This document shows, in pieces, positions 21,753-34,598 of a stretch of DNA of 64,000 nucleotides (position 1 is its first letter; every line of letters begins with the position of its first letter). The DNA comes from Phalacrocorax aristotelis (taxonomy: Eukaryota; Chordata; Aves; Suliformes; Phalacrocoracidae), in NCBI RefSeq assembly GCF_949628215.1, contig NC_134276.1, positions 14,163,690-14,227,689 on the forward strand. The letters are read 5' to 3'. The notes below the pieces were generated by a model, which was given only the letters and a program-made list of their open reading frames with translations, did not search any database and was not told where the DNA came from. A program made the position numbers and the translations under genes.

Positions 21753-24495
21753 CTACCATCTGACACCTGACTTACCAAAGTCAGTGGTAAAACTCATATT
21801 GTGTTTGTTCACAATTCAGTGAAGTCATACTTTTCTATCTTTGGATTACAGTCTTTCATCCATTAGCAAGTTTAGTCTGAGTAGTCACCGTGTGAGCTTC
21901 AAACCTTATCTTTCCATATGTCAGAATCCAACTTCCTGATGTGAACAGAGGGATGAGCAATGTCCTCTCAGACCTTTTTGGTTGGGTATCTTGAAGAGCC
22001 AGAGGCTGTCCATTAATGAGCAGCAATGGCGCTGTGGGAACTTTACTGAAGCATTCCTATTCATTTTGCCTAGGCCAGCACAGAACTTCAGAGTCATAAA
22101 ATCTTATACAGAGGTCCTTGTACTTATATTCATTTGCTTACTTAAATGGTCCCACAGAGGGAGGAAGAAATCATAAATTTATTTAATACATGACAGAATT
22201 TTTCATCAATTGACATAAAGTCTCATAGCTGAAAACTGAAGAAAAACAAACTGTAGAGAGATCGATGTACCAAAAAGAATGGGCCTGTGTTATGGACTTT
22301 CCCTAATCTGGCCTTTTTCGTGTGTCTCTTTTCAATTGTGTTGTGACTCACAGGCTCATTGTGAGATCTTTGTTGAGGTAAGTGGATTCTGTAGGTCCAT
22401 TATTCTCAGGGTTCTGGTTTGGTTCAGTTTTTATTTTTATTTTATGAGAGTAGGACATTACTAAAAAGGATGGTTTTGAAAACTGCTAAATCCAGGTTGC
22501 TTTGTGTGCTGAACTGATATATAACATTTAAAAAAACAACAGAAATGTAAAATCTGTTTAAAGAGATGACAAACTAAGTCTAGAAGGGAGAGAGGAGGGG
22601 AATCAACTCATAGTGCAACACCTGCTTCAGGCTAAAACAGTACAATTCAATTCATTTTCATATAGCATCTTTCATACAAAGCCTCTCAAAACGCTTTATT
22701 GCAAGAGATAAAATTACAAGATAACTTGTTACAGAAGAGGTTATTGCAACTCTTACACAGACGACAAAGGAAGGAAGCTGTATGCAGAAGACGACTGGGC
22801 TTGGGGAAAAAAAGGATGTAAATTCAAAGGAGAGAAAAAGTAATATCCTTGCATAGTATAACAGAAAGAGGAGATGAATAACAATCATACAAATGAGGAT
22901 GAGCATAATGATGGGAATGGGGATGAGGGTGAGGATAAGAATGTTTCCTCCTTGTATAACAACTTACACCTATTTCATAGCCCTACAGGATAGGTGAATT
23001 CATTTTGCAGATGGAAAAACCTAGGCGTATGTTAAAAGGACTGTCCTATGAACAGAGGCAGCTTTCTACTCACAGCAGCTGGAGAATAAGAAATGAGACT
23101 TTTTGCATTGTTCTGTCATCTCTGAAGATCATAAAATGAGTCAGTGTCACGGACATGGACATGATTCAGGAGCCATCCCTAGAGCTAAGTCCAGGTGCCA
23201 GGCAGATGACACTAGTACACAGAGTAAGGGACAAGAAAAGAGGCTGGTTTGGGAAAGCCAAGTCCCATCCAGTTTTGATCACATCATGGCATACAAGGAC
23301 TGTTCGATGAACGTGACAGTCGATGGAAGGATTCATATTATGTGGGAATGAAAGCAAGGGAAAGGAATGCCAGTTTTAGAAGACTCTATTTTCAGAGAAT
23401 ACAAACAATATAGAAAACCAAAGCAGTGGCAAGGAGTAGATCAGAGAAATTGTAGAAACTAAAATGATCACAAAATACTGGAAACAAAGCATGATCTTCT
23501 TTTTATTAATTGTTTACATGGTAAAAAATTTTTGATAGACAGTTAGACACCCAATAGATGTACAACAGATTAGCACTGTGCCTGTGTACTGTCTGCCTTT
23601 GGAGGGCCGGTAGAGTACCGATTCTTCGTTTTTAATCACTGTACTTTCCCTGGTGTTCAGCTTCCATGTTTTTACTCTATTTTCCCCCCTCTCATTCATC
23701 TTTCTTTGTACCATAAATAATGCATACATCGCTTGCCACCTAGTAATTCATTGGCATCAGATATATTCTTGCAGAAGTGTTAACTTCCACACACAGTTGT
23801 GCATTTTGGAGAGCATGGATATTTCCCTGTGATTCAGAAATATGGCAGTACCGACAGTATACTCCCAGAAGAGTGTATGTACAGCAGGGCGCTTGGATCA
23901 CACTTGCCAAGGAAGCGGGCTTAGCGACAGCATATGGAATACACACCCAACTTACTGAAGTAATATAAACCACCATCCCCATCCTGCAATTGGCAGCCCT
24001 GGGATAGTCTGAGGCACCCAGTCACAGTTCAGCTTTTTGCCCATATGCTATCTGATATGTGATAGACCTATGGTGGTAGGAATGAGACTGATGAGAACAG
24101 AGATACATTATCATTCAAATGTTGTCTTTAAATATATTAATAAAACAGCCTTGATGGTACAAGAGGGTAAGTGAAATATTCTTACTTCTTATTCATAGGG
24201 CATTAAAATCAGAAAGAAAGTAGGCATTGATATATGATTTAACAAGTCAGTTTTATGATTTGATTTGGGTTTTGTATGTATTCTTTATTATTCTTTGTAT
24301 ACTTAAAAAATTAAGAATCGATATTGTAAAATGTCACATTTTATTACACCATAATATTTTCAGTTTTCAGAACAGGCTACAGTTATGTAGAACATTAAGT
24401 GACATTTTTTAGACTTTTCCATGTAAAGCCACTACCTTGCCTGTTAGAAATATATAATTAATTATACAATTGCATAATTATCCTTCAAAAGTAGC
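21753..24495. other. Unique stretch with a purine-rich GATGAG-type repeat
   Basis: Bases about 22868-22945 hold an imperfect repeat built from gatgag, gatggg and aatgag units. Bases about 22962-23040 carry a MIR-like piece, listed apart. No gene is recognised. Confidence 0.5.
22962..23040 (-). repeat. Possible MIR-like SINE fragment
   Basis: The string aattcattttgcagatggaa followed by aacctaggc resembles the reversed 3' part of amniote MIR/CORE-SINE elements (cattttacagatg.ggaaactgaggc style). The match is short and worn. Confidence 0.35.
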
Positions 24496-24763
24496 AAAAA
24501 TGGTTCAGTAGCTCTTAGATGTGATAGAGTTAATCTTCTTCAGAGTAGCTAGTATGGGGCTGTGTTTTGGATTTGTGTTGAAAACAGTGTTGATAACACA
24601 GGGATGTTTTAGTCATTGCTGAGCAGGGCTTACACAGAGTCAAGGCCTTTTCTGCCTCTCACCCCACCCCACCAGCGAGTGGGCTGGGGGTGCACAAGAG
24701 GTTGGGAGGGGACACAGCCAGGACAGCTGACCCCAACTGACCAAAGGGGTATCCCATACCATA

Positions 24764-24771
24764 TGACGTCA
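24764..24771. promoter_or_regulatory. CRE palindrome in the solo LTR
   Basis: TGACGTCA is the full cAMP-response element bound by CREB/ATF dimers. It sits in the U3 part. The same place in the provirus LTR reads TGATGTCA (5841-5848), a one-base change that looks like CpG decay. Confidence 0.65.
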
Positions 24772-24967
24772 TGCTCAGCATGGAAAGCTGGGGAAAGAAC
24801 GAAGGGGGGGGGGACATTGAGAGTTATGGCATTTGTCTCCCCAAGTAACCATTACGCATGATGGAGCCCTGCTTTCCTGGGGATGGCTGAACACCTGCCT
24901 GCCCATGGGAAGGAGTGAATGAATTCCTTGTTTTGCTTTGCTTGTGCGCGCAGCTTTTGCTTTACCT

Positions 24968-24973
24968 ATTAAA
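24968..24973 (+). terminator. LTR polyadenylation signal ATTAAA
   Basis: ATTAAA is followed by a T-rich downstream region (tttctcacttttatttttcc) within the solo LTR, the normal place for the R-region poly(A) signal. Confidence 0.6.
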
Positions 24974-27900
24974 CTGTCTTTATCTCAACCCATGAGTTTT
25001 CTCACTTTTATTTTTCCTGCTCTCTGCCCGATCCCACCATTGGGGAGTGAACATGCAACTGTGTGGTGCTTAGCTGCTGGTTGGGGTTAAACCATGACAG
25101 TACCCTATATTTTGTCTCCAGACTCCATTTGTAAGAATACAATTACTTAATTTTAAATGTTGTATTTTTCTTTAGAAGGCATATTTTAGACAGGCAGTAA
25201 TTATTTTCAGCCCTGCTTCCCATAAGATAGAGTAACTAGTGATAGATTAGTGGGGATTTTTTTTTTAAGCTGGTATGTTTGGGGTTTTCTTTGAGTTATC
25301 TCTAATGTGATTTTAAATACACTGTTTAAACTTTTTGTTGGTTAAAAATGAGTATACATAATGACTTATGATTCCATAATATTTGTATATTCAGTAGTGA
25401 GTTAATATGATTTAATTGACATGTCCTTTAGAAATGCCCACTACACCATGCGGTTTGTGTTATTAATCTGTGGGACCAGCAATGAAGTAAACTATAGGTC
25501 AATGTGAATGAGAGTGACAGTGGGTATCCCTCAAGGTTTATCTGCAGGCCACCGACAGCTTGTATCACACAGGTAGCACTATTCCAAACCTGAGAATTAT
25601 AGGCTATATCATCACTAACCCTCTCACTCCTCACGAAGGAACTGGGGAAAAGGAGCCTTGGGCAAAGTATATCCCGATTCCCCAAAAGAGTAGTCTATAC
25701 AGAGGAAGATTTAATCTTCCAGTCCCAGTTAGTACATTTATTGCTCCTCATGATGCTCTGTGCAATACACTCTCTGTGGGTCATGTATAAAGGACCATTT
25801 CTGCTGTATTTTCTCATGTTCACAGACACTCTGTTCCATGAGGAATTGGTTTTGCTATAAACTTTTTGTCATCATGAGACTCCAGACAAGCCTTGCGCCT
25901 CAGTCAAAGCTGAGCATTCCTGTTCGAATCCCCAGGTTAGTTTTCACTTTCCTTGTTGCAGAGGTGAGGATTTTTGAACAGTTAAGCCATGCACTGACCT
26001 CTGGGAAGGGAATTAGCTCCTGAAAGTATGTGTGTGTCTAAGCCATTCTTCCCCTGCTAGCAGATTTTTGAATTGGCATTGACAGTAAGTCATAGCAATA
26101 GCATCTGATAGGTGAGAAAGGGGAAGAAAGAGCTGAGAGGCTGCACATTGCATGTAAGATTTAGAGATTTTTTTTTTACCACCATTTTCCATATTTTTCT
26201 GCCCGGCACCACATTCACTGTCTACAGTTTAAACCCTATTTCAGTTCACTTCATGTTGTTTATGTGTGATGCTTTCTTCTATTCCCTGCATGTTTTATAG
26301 TTGTTTTTCAATCTTATTTTACCAACAACAGCTGGATGCCTCTGCAAAACTGTTTTATGGCATACATACACAACTGCATCTTCTGAAAGCCCCAGTATTG
26401 GCAGACACTTCTCCAACCACCGTCAACCTGTGTAACACTTCACTGTCCTAAAAGGATGCTGGCCAGGTGTGTATCACCTTTTAAATTTAAATTTAAAGTC
26501 TTATAAGCATCTTTCATTTTCCTTCCAGGAGTACAACACTTAGGGATATAAAGTCATACTGATAATATATAAATTTCAGTAATTTCAATATTAATTCTAG
26601 TTTCCTCTTTGTGTTAGCATAGTCCCTGCCTAACATTGACTTTAATCAGTCAACTTGCTCTATCGGTACAAGGTGACCATTTGTTTGATATAATGCCATG
26701 TTTAGTTTCCTTAATCACACACACCTAATTTTTCCAACATTGATTTTTACTCCAGATTATCTGTAGAAGGTTTTATACAGCACATATCTCCCACATCTTT
26801 CTGCCCCCAAGACGATAACAAGGATAATTCAACTTCATTGCAATAATAACACACTATTTACATTATTAAAAATAAGCAACTAGATTTCAAAGTGTCTTTT
26901 GGACTTGTGGTCTGAGTACAGGGTTTGGCAGTCAGGCTTGCTAAACTGTAAATTGTCTCACACAGAATGTAACACCTCTGGGGAAACCTTTTAACCCTCT
27001 TGTCATGACATTTCCCTCTGTAAACTTATTTACTATATCTGTCTCACAGAAGTGTCAGGAGAATTAATCCTTGTAAAACTGTAGTTGGGATATCACTAAA
27101 AGAGAAGCGAAAGACTGGGATTTCCTGGGTTTTTGTGTGATTACAGTGCTCTCCGGAGAGACAGGACTAAGGCTGTCCCACTGGCTATTCCCCCAGTGTA
27201 CGCAACAGGGTGAAACCAAGGCACCTTAGGAGCATTCACAGCTGCCAAAGTCCTTCAGTCCTTCCCCAGTACAGAAGGGGCAGAGAAGGGCTATACAACT
27301 AATTTCATTTACTGTTGGTGTTGCTTGATCTTCTGGGAAACAAAACTTTCTTCCTCCACTTACCTATTCTTTCCAGAGTTTCTGGCACCCAGCCAAGATC
27401 CCAAACACAGTAATATAAATGTGCACAAGGATTCAAGTGGTACCAAAATTAAATTTCTGTGAAAATAGGTGAGAACATTTGCCTGAACATACGTACTTAC
27501 ATAGTTGTCACTTAATAAAACAATAAATGCTTCAAAAGCACCTGAGAAGCAATAACTTGACAGCATCAGACTTCCACATACATTAATTTACTTTCTGTGG
27601 TGCAAAACACAAAGTCAAGCCATGACTGTCACCCAAAAATGCCCAACTCTATTGACAGTCATAGACAATTTAAAAAAATAAATAGTGGAGTCCCTATCAA
27701 GTCCCCAGTCACTAAATCTATTTAGTGTTTCCGAAGTGGGTTTATTTTGATTTAATGATGTTATTAGTAATATCTGCAGAGAATGTATAAATATAAGCAA
27801 TTACCATTTGGGATATTCTTTCTCAGTAGAAAAAACACCTATTTCCACTAATTGCCTCTACTTCTGTTTCTGTTAACTGTGCACTGTATACATATTAATA

Positions 27901-28254
27901 ACGTTATTATCAGCAGCAATGAATTTTAATTAATATTCATGTGTAGAAACATAATTCAAAACAAATATATTCTGATCAGTTTATTTCATTAAATTAACTG
28001 CAGTTATTTCCAGAGCTAAAGCATTATTCCTAGTTATCAATTAACAAAGAAATCTGCAACTCACCATGAAAGTTAAAAAAATACCATACATGAAACAGAC
28101 ATCTAGAGAGCTATCCCTAGCTAATACCCAAAATCAGACTGTTACATTAAACTTTCCTATGAATACATAACAGAAATTATTACTACATAGTCTTCCAGCT
28201 CAGAAAATATACTCTATATTCTGAGAAAGTTAGGAAAAGTAAGTATGAAGAACC

Positions 28255-28365
28255 AAAAAACCAAATCACTGGTCCAGGGCCACCCATGGGGTTTATAGCA
28301 GGGAAAGAAGTCAAATCCAGATCTCATGAAAACTGTTTCAGTGCTTTAACTACAAGACATTAGAG
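28255..28365 (-). repeat. Possible MIR/CORE-SINE fragment
   Basis: Read on the minus strand, this stretch gives a 'gtagttaaagcactgaaaca' start, an 'agatctggatttgacttctt' middle and a 'gggtggccctggaccagtga' end, which follows the MIR pattern (aaagcac..., agacctgggttc.attcc..., gtgaccttgggcaagtca). It is old and degenerate. Confidence 0.45.
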
Positions 28366-28806
28366 GTATGACTGATCAGTCATTGAGATTTTTATGGAGA
28401 CTTGAAATGTGCAGCAGTTTCAGAGCGCAATTTCAGCTTCCTCCCTGCATAAAGCTATAGAAACTGGAGGAGGTAGTTCATGGAATTTGGAGAATTAAAG
28501 CTATTCTGGAAACCTGCAATTCTTCTTACTTGTTTTAGTCCTCTTAAGACCATATTGTCGTGACCAATACTGATGTAAGAATATCAATACACAATGTAAT
28601 ACCCCTTTTCCCATACAGGAAGTATAAATGTTTGCCAACATACCTAAATTTTATGAACTGATTTGTGAGAGGGTTAGAGGCCTTGTTTAAAAGCTAGTAA
28701 AATGAATGTGAGTCATCTTTGACTCTGAGAAAATTCTGATAGGGTCCTTGACAGGTGCATCCACCATGGCTTTGTACTTGGCTGATTTCCATGATACCCT
28801 ACACAA

Positions 28807-28854
28807 TTTCAGAAATACTAATATTCTTCTTTTCAGAAATACTAAAACTCTTCT
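28807..28854. repeat. 24-bp tandem duplication
   Basis: Units 28807-28830 and 28831-28854 both start tttcagaaatacta and end ttct, with two mismatches. A partial third start (ttgcaga) follows. Confidence 0.85.
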
Positions 28855-30683
28855 TTGCAGATTCTGGAGAAAATAATCCATAAAAGTTTTAGGCATTTTG
28901 CAAAACCCAATGTAAATGACTAAAATCAATCCTCTCCACATTTTAATCACTAGTGATACATATATTCCAGACTGTATTTATTACGATTGATTTTGTAATA
29001 TAATCAAACAGTATTCAGCACCACTATTTAAAAAAGAACTAGAAGTTTTAAGTGTGAATAATTCCTCACTGTCTACCACAGGTTTGCTTTTTATTGGCAC
29101 CTTAGTAATCCTGATCAATGTCACTTAATTCCTGGCATGCACACAGCAAACACAATTAGCAATCCTATACATTTCACTATACATGTTACCTATATGCAAA
29201 TATAAATGGAGAAGGTGGACCCACCATTGGAACCACAAACCTTCAGTCACATTAACCCTCAGAAAGTTGTCATAACAGACATACAGAGAAAATATGGCTC
29301 TTCTCAAGGCACAAGAGGTGACACAAAATGGCATACTGTTATTAAGTACATTAAATAGCCAAGACACACACCTTTTAGCCATTGCTGGTGTTGCAGTCGA
29401 AGTGGGCAACGGCAGCTCTCACGCATCATCAAGGAAATTGTCAGTAAACCCTGGAGACCATCTCTGTTATAATTGGCACTGGTGGAGGAGGAGGATGCGT
29501 CAGGTAGAAAGATATTCCCACACCATCCTGAGATGACAACAGTGGCAGTTAACACTCCTTCAGACTTTCAAAACTGCTATGGAAGTCCCTGACAGGGACA
29601 TAAATACGAAGCAGCAAGATGGCATTTTTTACAGCTGCTTCTCATAGTATCATGACATTTAAAGTGCACTTTAAAATCTATCAAGTACAATAAAAACATA
29701 ATTATGTCATTTATGTAACATGCATTATGTAGCTAATATGAGCAGAATTAGTCTATCAGTGGTTTGAATCTGTTATGCAGACAATAGACCAGAATGCTTA
29801 GAAAAACGCTATTTCTAAGTTTATTATTCAATTAGCATGTATACTCTCCCTAAGAAAATAAAACCTTTTGAGGGGCAGAAAACATTTTTACTGCACATGC
29901 AGAGTATGCAATTTAATTCTTAACAAATTGCTTCTGCTTTTAAATTATGTTATTAGTAAGCTAAAAAATTCTTACATGTTGTCATCACTCTTTAAATTTC
30001 ACTAAATGGTACTTGGCTATACATCTGCCAAAATGTCTTTCACACATAAACAGTTCTGCTTTCAGTCTGTTCAATTAAAACCAGAAATGTATTTGTCAAA
30101 ACCTTAATCCTATGCTAATACAAATTCTATAGCACAGATTTTAGTTAATTTTATAACACTATTTCCAATATCTCCTATGGTAAAGGTACTTTACACTAAT
30201 TGACTGATGTTTCACAACAACAGCTGAAATTCTACTGAATACTTAATGCATCCTTTGCCTAATCATTCAGGAGTAGTTCAGTATGGAGTAAAAGTTATCA
30301 GGGTTTGTTTTTGCTTTTGTTTTTTTTTTTAAGTAAATCTGAGGTGGAAACGAGCTAGAACTCTGAGGTGGATCTGTCACCACGATGCCTTACAGCAAGA
30401 GACACTTCCCAAAAGCACCAATGCACTCTGAAGCCCAAAAGCTGTTTTTTATTGAAACATAATCCAGAAAATAGCCTTTTTAAAATAATGAAAACTGAGA
30501 ACAATATTAAAAAAAAAAACAAACCAGCAACAGACTCCTCCATATTTCCTTTTATGTCCTTGCAGAGTGCTGCCTTTTTAACAACAAATCCCACGCTGAC
30601 TATAAAATCTGGTTACTCTGTCCCTAAGGCCCCATTGCAAGCTTGCTCTCAGAAGCCTCTTCCACACTGCAGTTTCCATACTA

Positions 30684-30713
30684 GCTGTCTCTGTCTGTCT
30701 GTCTGTCCGTCCC
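30684..30713. repeat. TGTC tetranucleotide repeat
   Basis: Six or so tgtc/tgtct units, ending in variant tccg units. Confidence 0.8.
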
Positions 30714-33700
30714 TCGCCATTTGACTTGGAGATATAAGTGAAACTTTCCACAGTTTTCTCTCCCCAGGCAGTCTGACCACTCCTGGAGTCCTGCAGTTCT
30801 CTTCAGAGGATGCCACCTAACTCAGCCTCTAGCCTCCAGGGGCAAGCAGCAGAGCAGCTATCTATCCAGCTGGGTGGCCATTCCTGGTTAAAGGAACATA
30901 TATGGCCATGCATGAAAAAATTGAATCCAGTCTGTCACATGTTTTACAAAGACTAATATAAGACAACATTTAAAAGCCCTTACATCCTTTATGTTAACAC
31001 TTTGAAAGGAAAACAGACACATGCTTAATAGTCACTTGCATTACTAATCATATAACTGATAATTATATAAAAAAATATTTTATTATAGATGGAGCTGGTA
31101 GTGTCTTTGGAGTTATTCTTGCTTGATACTTCTCATTAGAAGATTCTGATTGAAGCTCCTTTTAACTTTGCCGAAATTTTACATTTGGATTGAAATTTTC
31201 TCCATTGGGTGTCTGTCAGACAGGTGATCTATTTTACTTTTTGATAAGTGTTTCAGAAAAAATGATTCAGCTGTTTCTGAACAAAATATAACGAAAAATA
31301 CTGTTTCACTGCTGTTAAATTATAACAAATTCAGCAGATACGTTAAGAACACTTTAGAGCAAGAGTTTGCCCTTCTAGCAGAACTTGGTTTTAATCCAGA
31401 GGTGTGTCTGATACCATCCCAGTGATAAAAATGAATTTTTCCATGCTGGAAACCCTTGAAAAGTATCCCTCCACAGTAGTGGTAGTAGTGGAAAGGTCCT
31501 CAAGGTTTGACAGAGATGTTCCTCACAGTTTCTGCCTTGCAACTCAGAGCTTTGACTTGTCTGAGCAAGTTTCACACCTGGAGGGTGGCTGAGTCCAGAC
31601 CATAATTACAAAGCCCAAGAAAGACTCTTCCTGAATTTCAGAGCTAGTTAAAGTGTGTGAACCTGTGAACTAATAGATTATTTTCCTAGAGCGTTCAGGT
31701 ATTTCTTTGTCAGTGCTCAAGTGACTTGGAAGTGTGGGAAATATAAAAAAGTATCACAACATTTGAGGCAAGGACAAAAAGTAGATGCAAGAGACAACTG
31801 TTGAGAGAAGGAGTGGATTGAACAAGGAACCTGAGAGAGGCAGTGTAAGAAGGTTGACGGTGGGGAAGAGACTGTAATTAATAAGCAAGGCAATGGACTT
31901 TGGGAAGAGGAACATAAGGAACATGGGAATTAGAGCTGTGAAAGCTACGGAAGTCATAAATTGTGAACACAAGAGAAGAGTATGGAAGAAAAGAAATGAG
32001 GAAACAAGGAAGGACAGGTAATAATGGAAAAGTAGGGCTTGTACTGGAAATTTGGAAGAATTACAGAGACAGAGAGGACCCAACTGTGTAAGGATATAAC
32101 TTAAACATTTGCAGTGACAGGGAGATTGCAATACTGAGGGCATTGCTAGTCAAAACTCATATAGAAGGGATTAAGTTCCCTCCCCAAACCAGGGCCTGGA
32201 GGAGAACCCGCCACTGAAGACACACTGCTGTATAAATTTAATGGAATCATGCCTTGCTGTTGTATGATTTTATGCCTCTTACTATCTGTTACTATTTTCC
32301 TGTTAGGAGCATTTGAGAAGCAGATTTAAAAATCTAATACATGAGCTTGAATATCTTTATGATTCTGTATGAAGGGATTTCTGAGCATTTTGTTGTTTGA
32401 GTGTTTTTTTCTTTTTAAATCTGGAAGTTACACTTTTAAATATGGGTTAAAATGACAGAGTTGCAATGTCAAAACATTAAAAAGTAACTGTTAGCATAAA
32501 AGTTTCCTACGCTACTTCAGTCTTCTCCCCCATTTTTCCTCCAAAGTTGAATTTTTGTTTGTTTGGACCCATGAGAAATTCATGTCTGAGCACATGAGAA
32601 TTGGAAGGAAGCCACAAGGAATTTCTGTTTCTGACTTTCTGGCAAACACTCATGTGTCTAGGAAATTGTCTTCCAGCACATAACCCTTGAAGTTCCCTTG
32701 AAATAGATCAATTCACTTTAGTAGCATGTGTAAGCATATTGTGGTAGCTGTGATCACAGTACTAGTAAGATATCATCCGCTTTAAAACCCAATAGTTTTG
32801 ATTGTTGCAGATGGTATCAAGACATTAACAAAGTAGGGTATGTTCCTTGGTATTGGTTATTGGTGCAGCTGTTAAGTTAATGAAGTCAGTATATATTCAG
32901 TTTTAATTGCAGACACATTTTATTTGAGCTTTCATGGAACAGCTGTGAAATAAGTGCTATAATTAATGTTCTGTGGGTTACACTGAAATCTATGTATATT
33001 TTATAAATGATATGTTATAAACTCAGTTCAATTTATTTAGTTTTTGTTCTTAAGATGAAAGATCATCAGCTAATTGTACTTTCTTCAGAAAACATTTAAA
33101 GTTTTCAAAGTCATCTTCATTTGTGCTTTCACCTGCCAAGTCATCATCAATAAAATTTATTATTAGTTTAAATCAATTCATGTTATTAAATTAATGCCAT
33201 CTTTACATACATAGATCTATCAGGTACTCAGCATGTTAATACTGGAGTCAAGCAGGCTGTTCTAGTTGTACTTGAAGAAATAAACTCATTCTAGCTTTCT
33301 TTTGTATTATCGTCATATAAGATTTTCCAAATTTGCCATTCCTAGGAAACTGTCATGTTAAGGATAAAACATCAAAGGGAAAAATCAAGTGTTGAATCTG
33401 ATCCCCTTGGGCAGGCAGGTAGGTAAACTAGGGAACGTTGATTTGTGCTATTTTAATTGCAGCTACTACAAACTCCTTCAGTTTCAGACATTCTCAGTCA
33501 AATTCTTTCTTTTATAGGGTAACATGATAGTAGGGAACTCAACAAAGTAGAATTGTCAACTCTTCTGGGAGACTCGGAGATTAACAGAATAATCTGAGAA
33601 TAATCAGGATTCCTCAGACTCAGGGAAGTGATTTATAAATATAGTTTTCCCTCCCCTCTCCTTCCTCCTTTTTTTCTGTTTTCAGAATAGCATTTGGAAA

Positions 33701-34250
33701 AGGGGTTATTTGGTTTGCTTGCTTTTTTTTTTCAAATGAGAGTTCACAAATTAGTTATACACACTTCACCAAATAAGGACTTTTCTAATAGCATCACTTA
33801 GGTTTCTTGGGGATAACTTTATCCAGCTTTACTGAAGCATTGCATTACTTACTGTATTGTCTTGTAGATTGTGTTATATTCCAGAATTCCCCCTTTTCTT
33901 TGTGTGAACCTGAAATGCTCAAGTGAATATTCCAGAAGGCAATGGTGTCTGAACACTACAAGAACTTTTCTTCCTAGTACTTCCTTCAGAGAGTCTCAAG
34001 CCTTCTGGAACAAACAATAATGGCATATACTGTGCTTTACATAAATTACTTATGTCATAAATTCCAGATTTTTGTTATTTTCCTCAATAGGAAAATCATC
34101 TAGCACTGAAGGCTCATTATTTAAAAATAATGAAAGGCTTAGTTCACTGCTAGTGTAGTTATAGGTGTACTATATGCCTAAGAAGGGTTTTAGTGACAAG
34201 AATGCTTCCCACATCAAGCCTCCTATTTCAGTGTATTTCTGTTGAATTTA

Positions 34251-34269
34251 GGGGGTGGGGGGGGAAGGG
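34251..34269 (+). other. G-run cluster with quadruplex potential
   Basis: G5-T-G8-AA-G3 offers four or more GGG runs within 19 bases. It lies in non-coding DNA. Confidence 0.55.
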
Positions 34270-34557
34270 AGAAAAAAAAAACATTTGTTACTGCATGCTT
34301 AGGGCCATAGGTATTCTGCTTCTCCTTTGCTTCATTAACAGGGAATTTTCTTCCTTTTGCAGCATACTCCATCTTTGGGATGCACGAGGGTATCTTCAAA
34401 TATTCTGCAAAGTAGACTGTAATGCTTTGGTCTATAAGCACAGAATTCTGAGTACCATTATTAGATACTTAAACAAGAGAGTCTGTTTTATCTTAAGTAC
34501 CAACAAAAATCAGAGGAATCTGGAATTGTTCAACATCTATGAAAAAATTAGGTCACT

Positions 34558-34598
34558 TAAATTTAGGTATTGAAATTTGAGTTAAGTACCTAAATTTA
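34558..34598. other. Inverted repeat with 12-bp perfect stem
   Basis: The arm at 34558-34569 (taaatttaggta) is the exact reverse complement of 34587-34598 (tacctaaattta), with a 17-base loop. Pairing continues imperfectly outward. It could be the core of a worn DNA transposon or a hairpin RNA; the sequence alone does not decide. Confidence 0.55.

Larger units (their letters stand above)
24496..25099 (+). repeat. Solo LTR of an ERVL-like retrovirus
   Basis: A 604-base LTR stands without internal sequence. Its first 280 bases or so align by eye with the 3' LTR at 5594. It carries a perfect CRE (TGACGTCA, 24764-24771), a polyadenylation signal ATTAAA at 24968-24973 and the usual 3' end ttaaaccatgaca. 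Flanking pentamers gtagc (24491-24495) and gtacc (25100-25104) differ by one base and fit the 5-bp target duplication of this group. The first four LTR bases read AAAA where TGTC is expected. A solo LTR forms by recombination between the two LTRs of a former provirus. Confidence 0.9.

Noticed and set aside
25918-25938. A GTTCGAATCC string like a tRNA T-loop
   Set aside because: The five bases on either side do not pair, and no acceptor stem, D arm or anticodon arm fits around it.
32353-32372. TTATGATTCTGTATG resembling a CR1 tail
   Set aside because: No CR1 3' UTR sequence lies upstream of it, so the match is too short to count.
34193-34573. 126-codon open frame on the plus strand
   Set aside because: It runs through a G-run, an A-run and the hairpin region, and the composition follows the DNA tracts. 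No protein family is recognisable.
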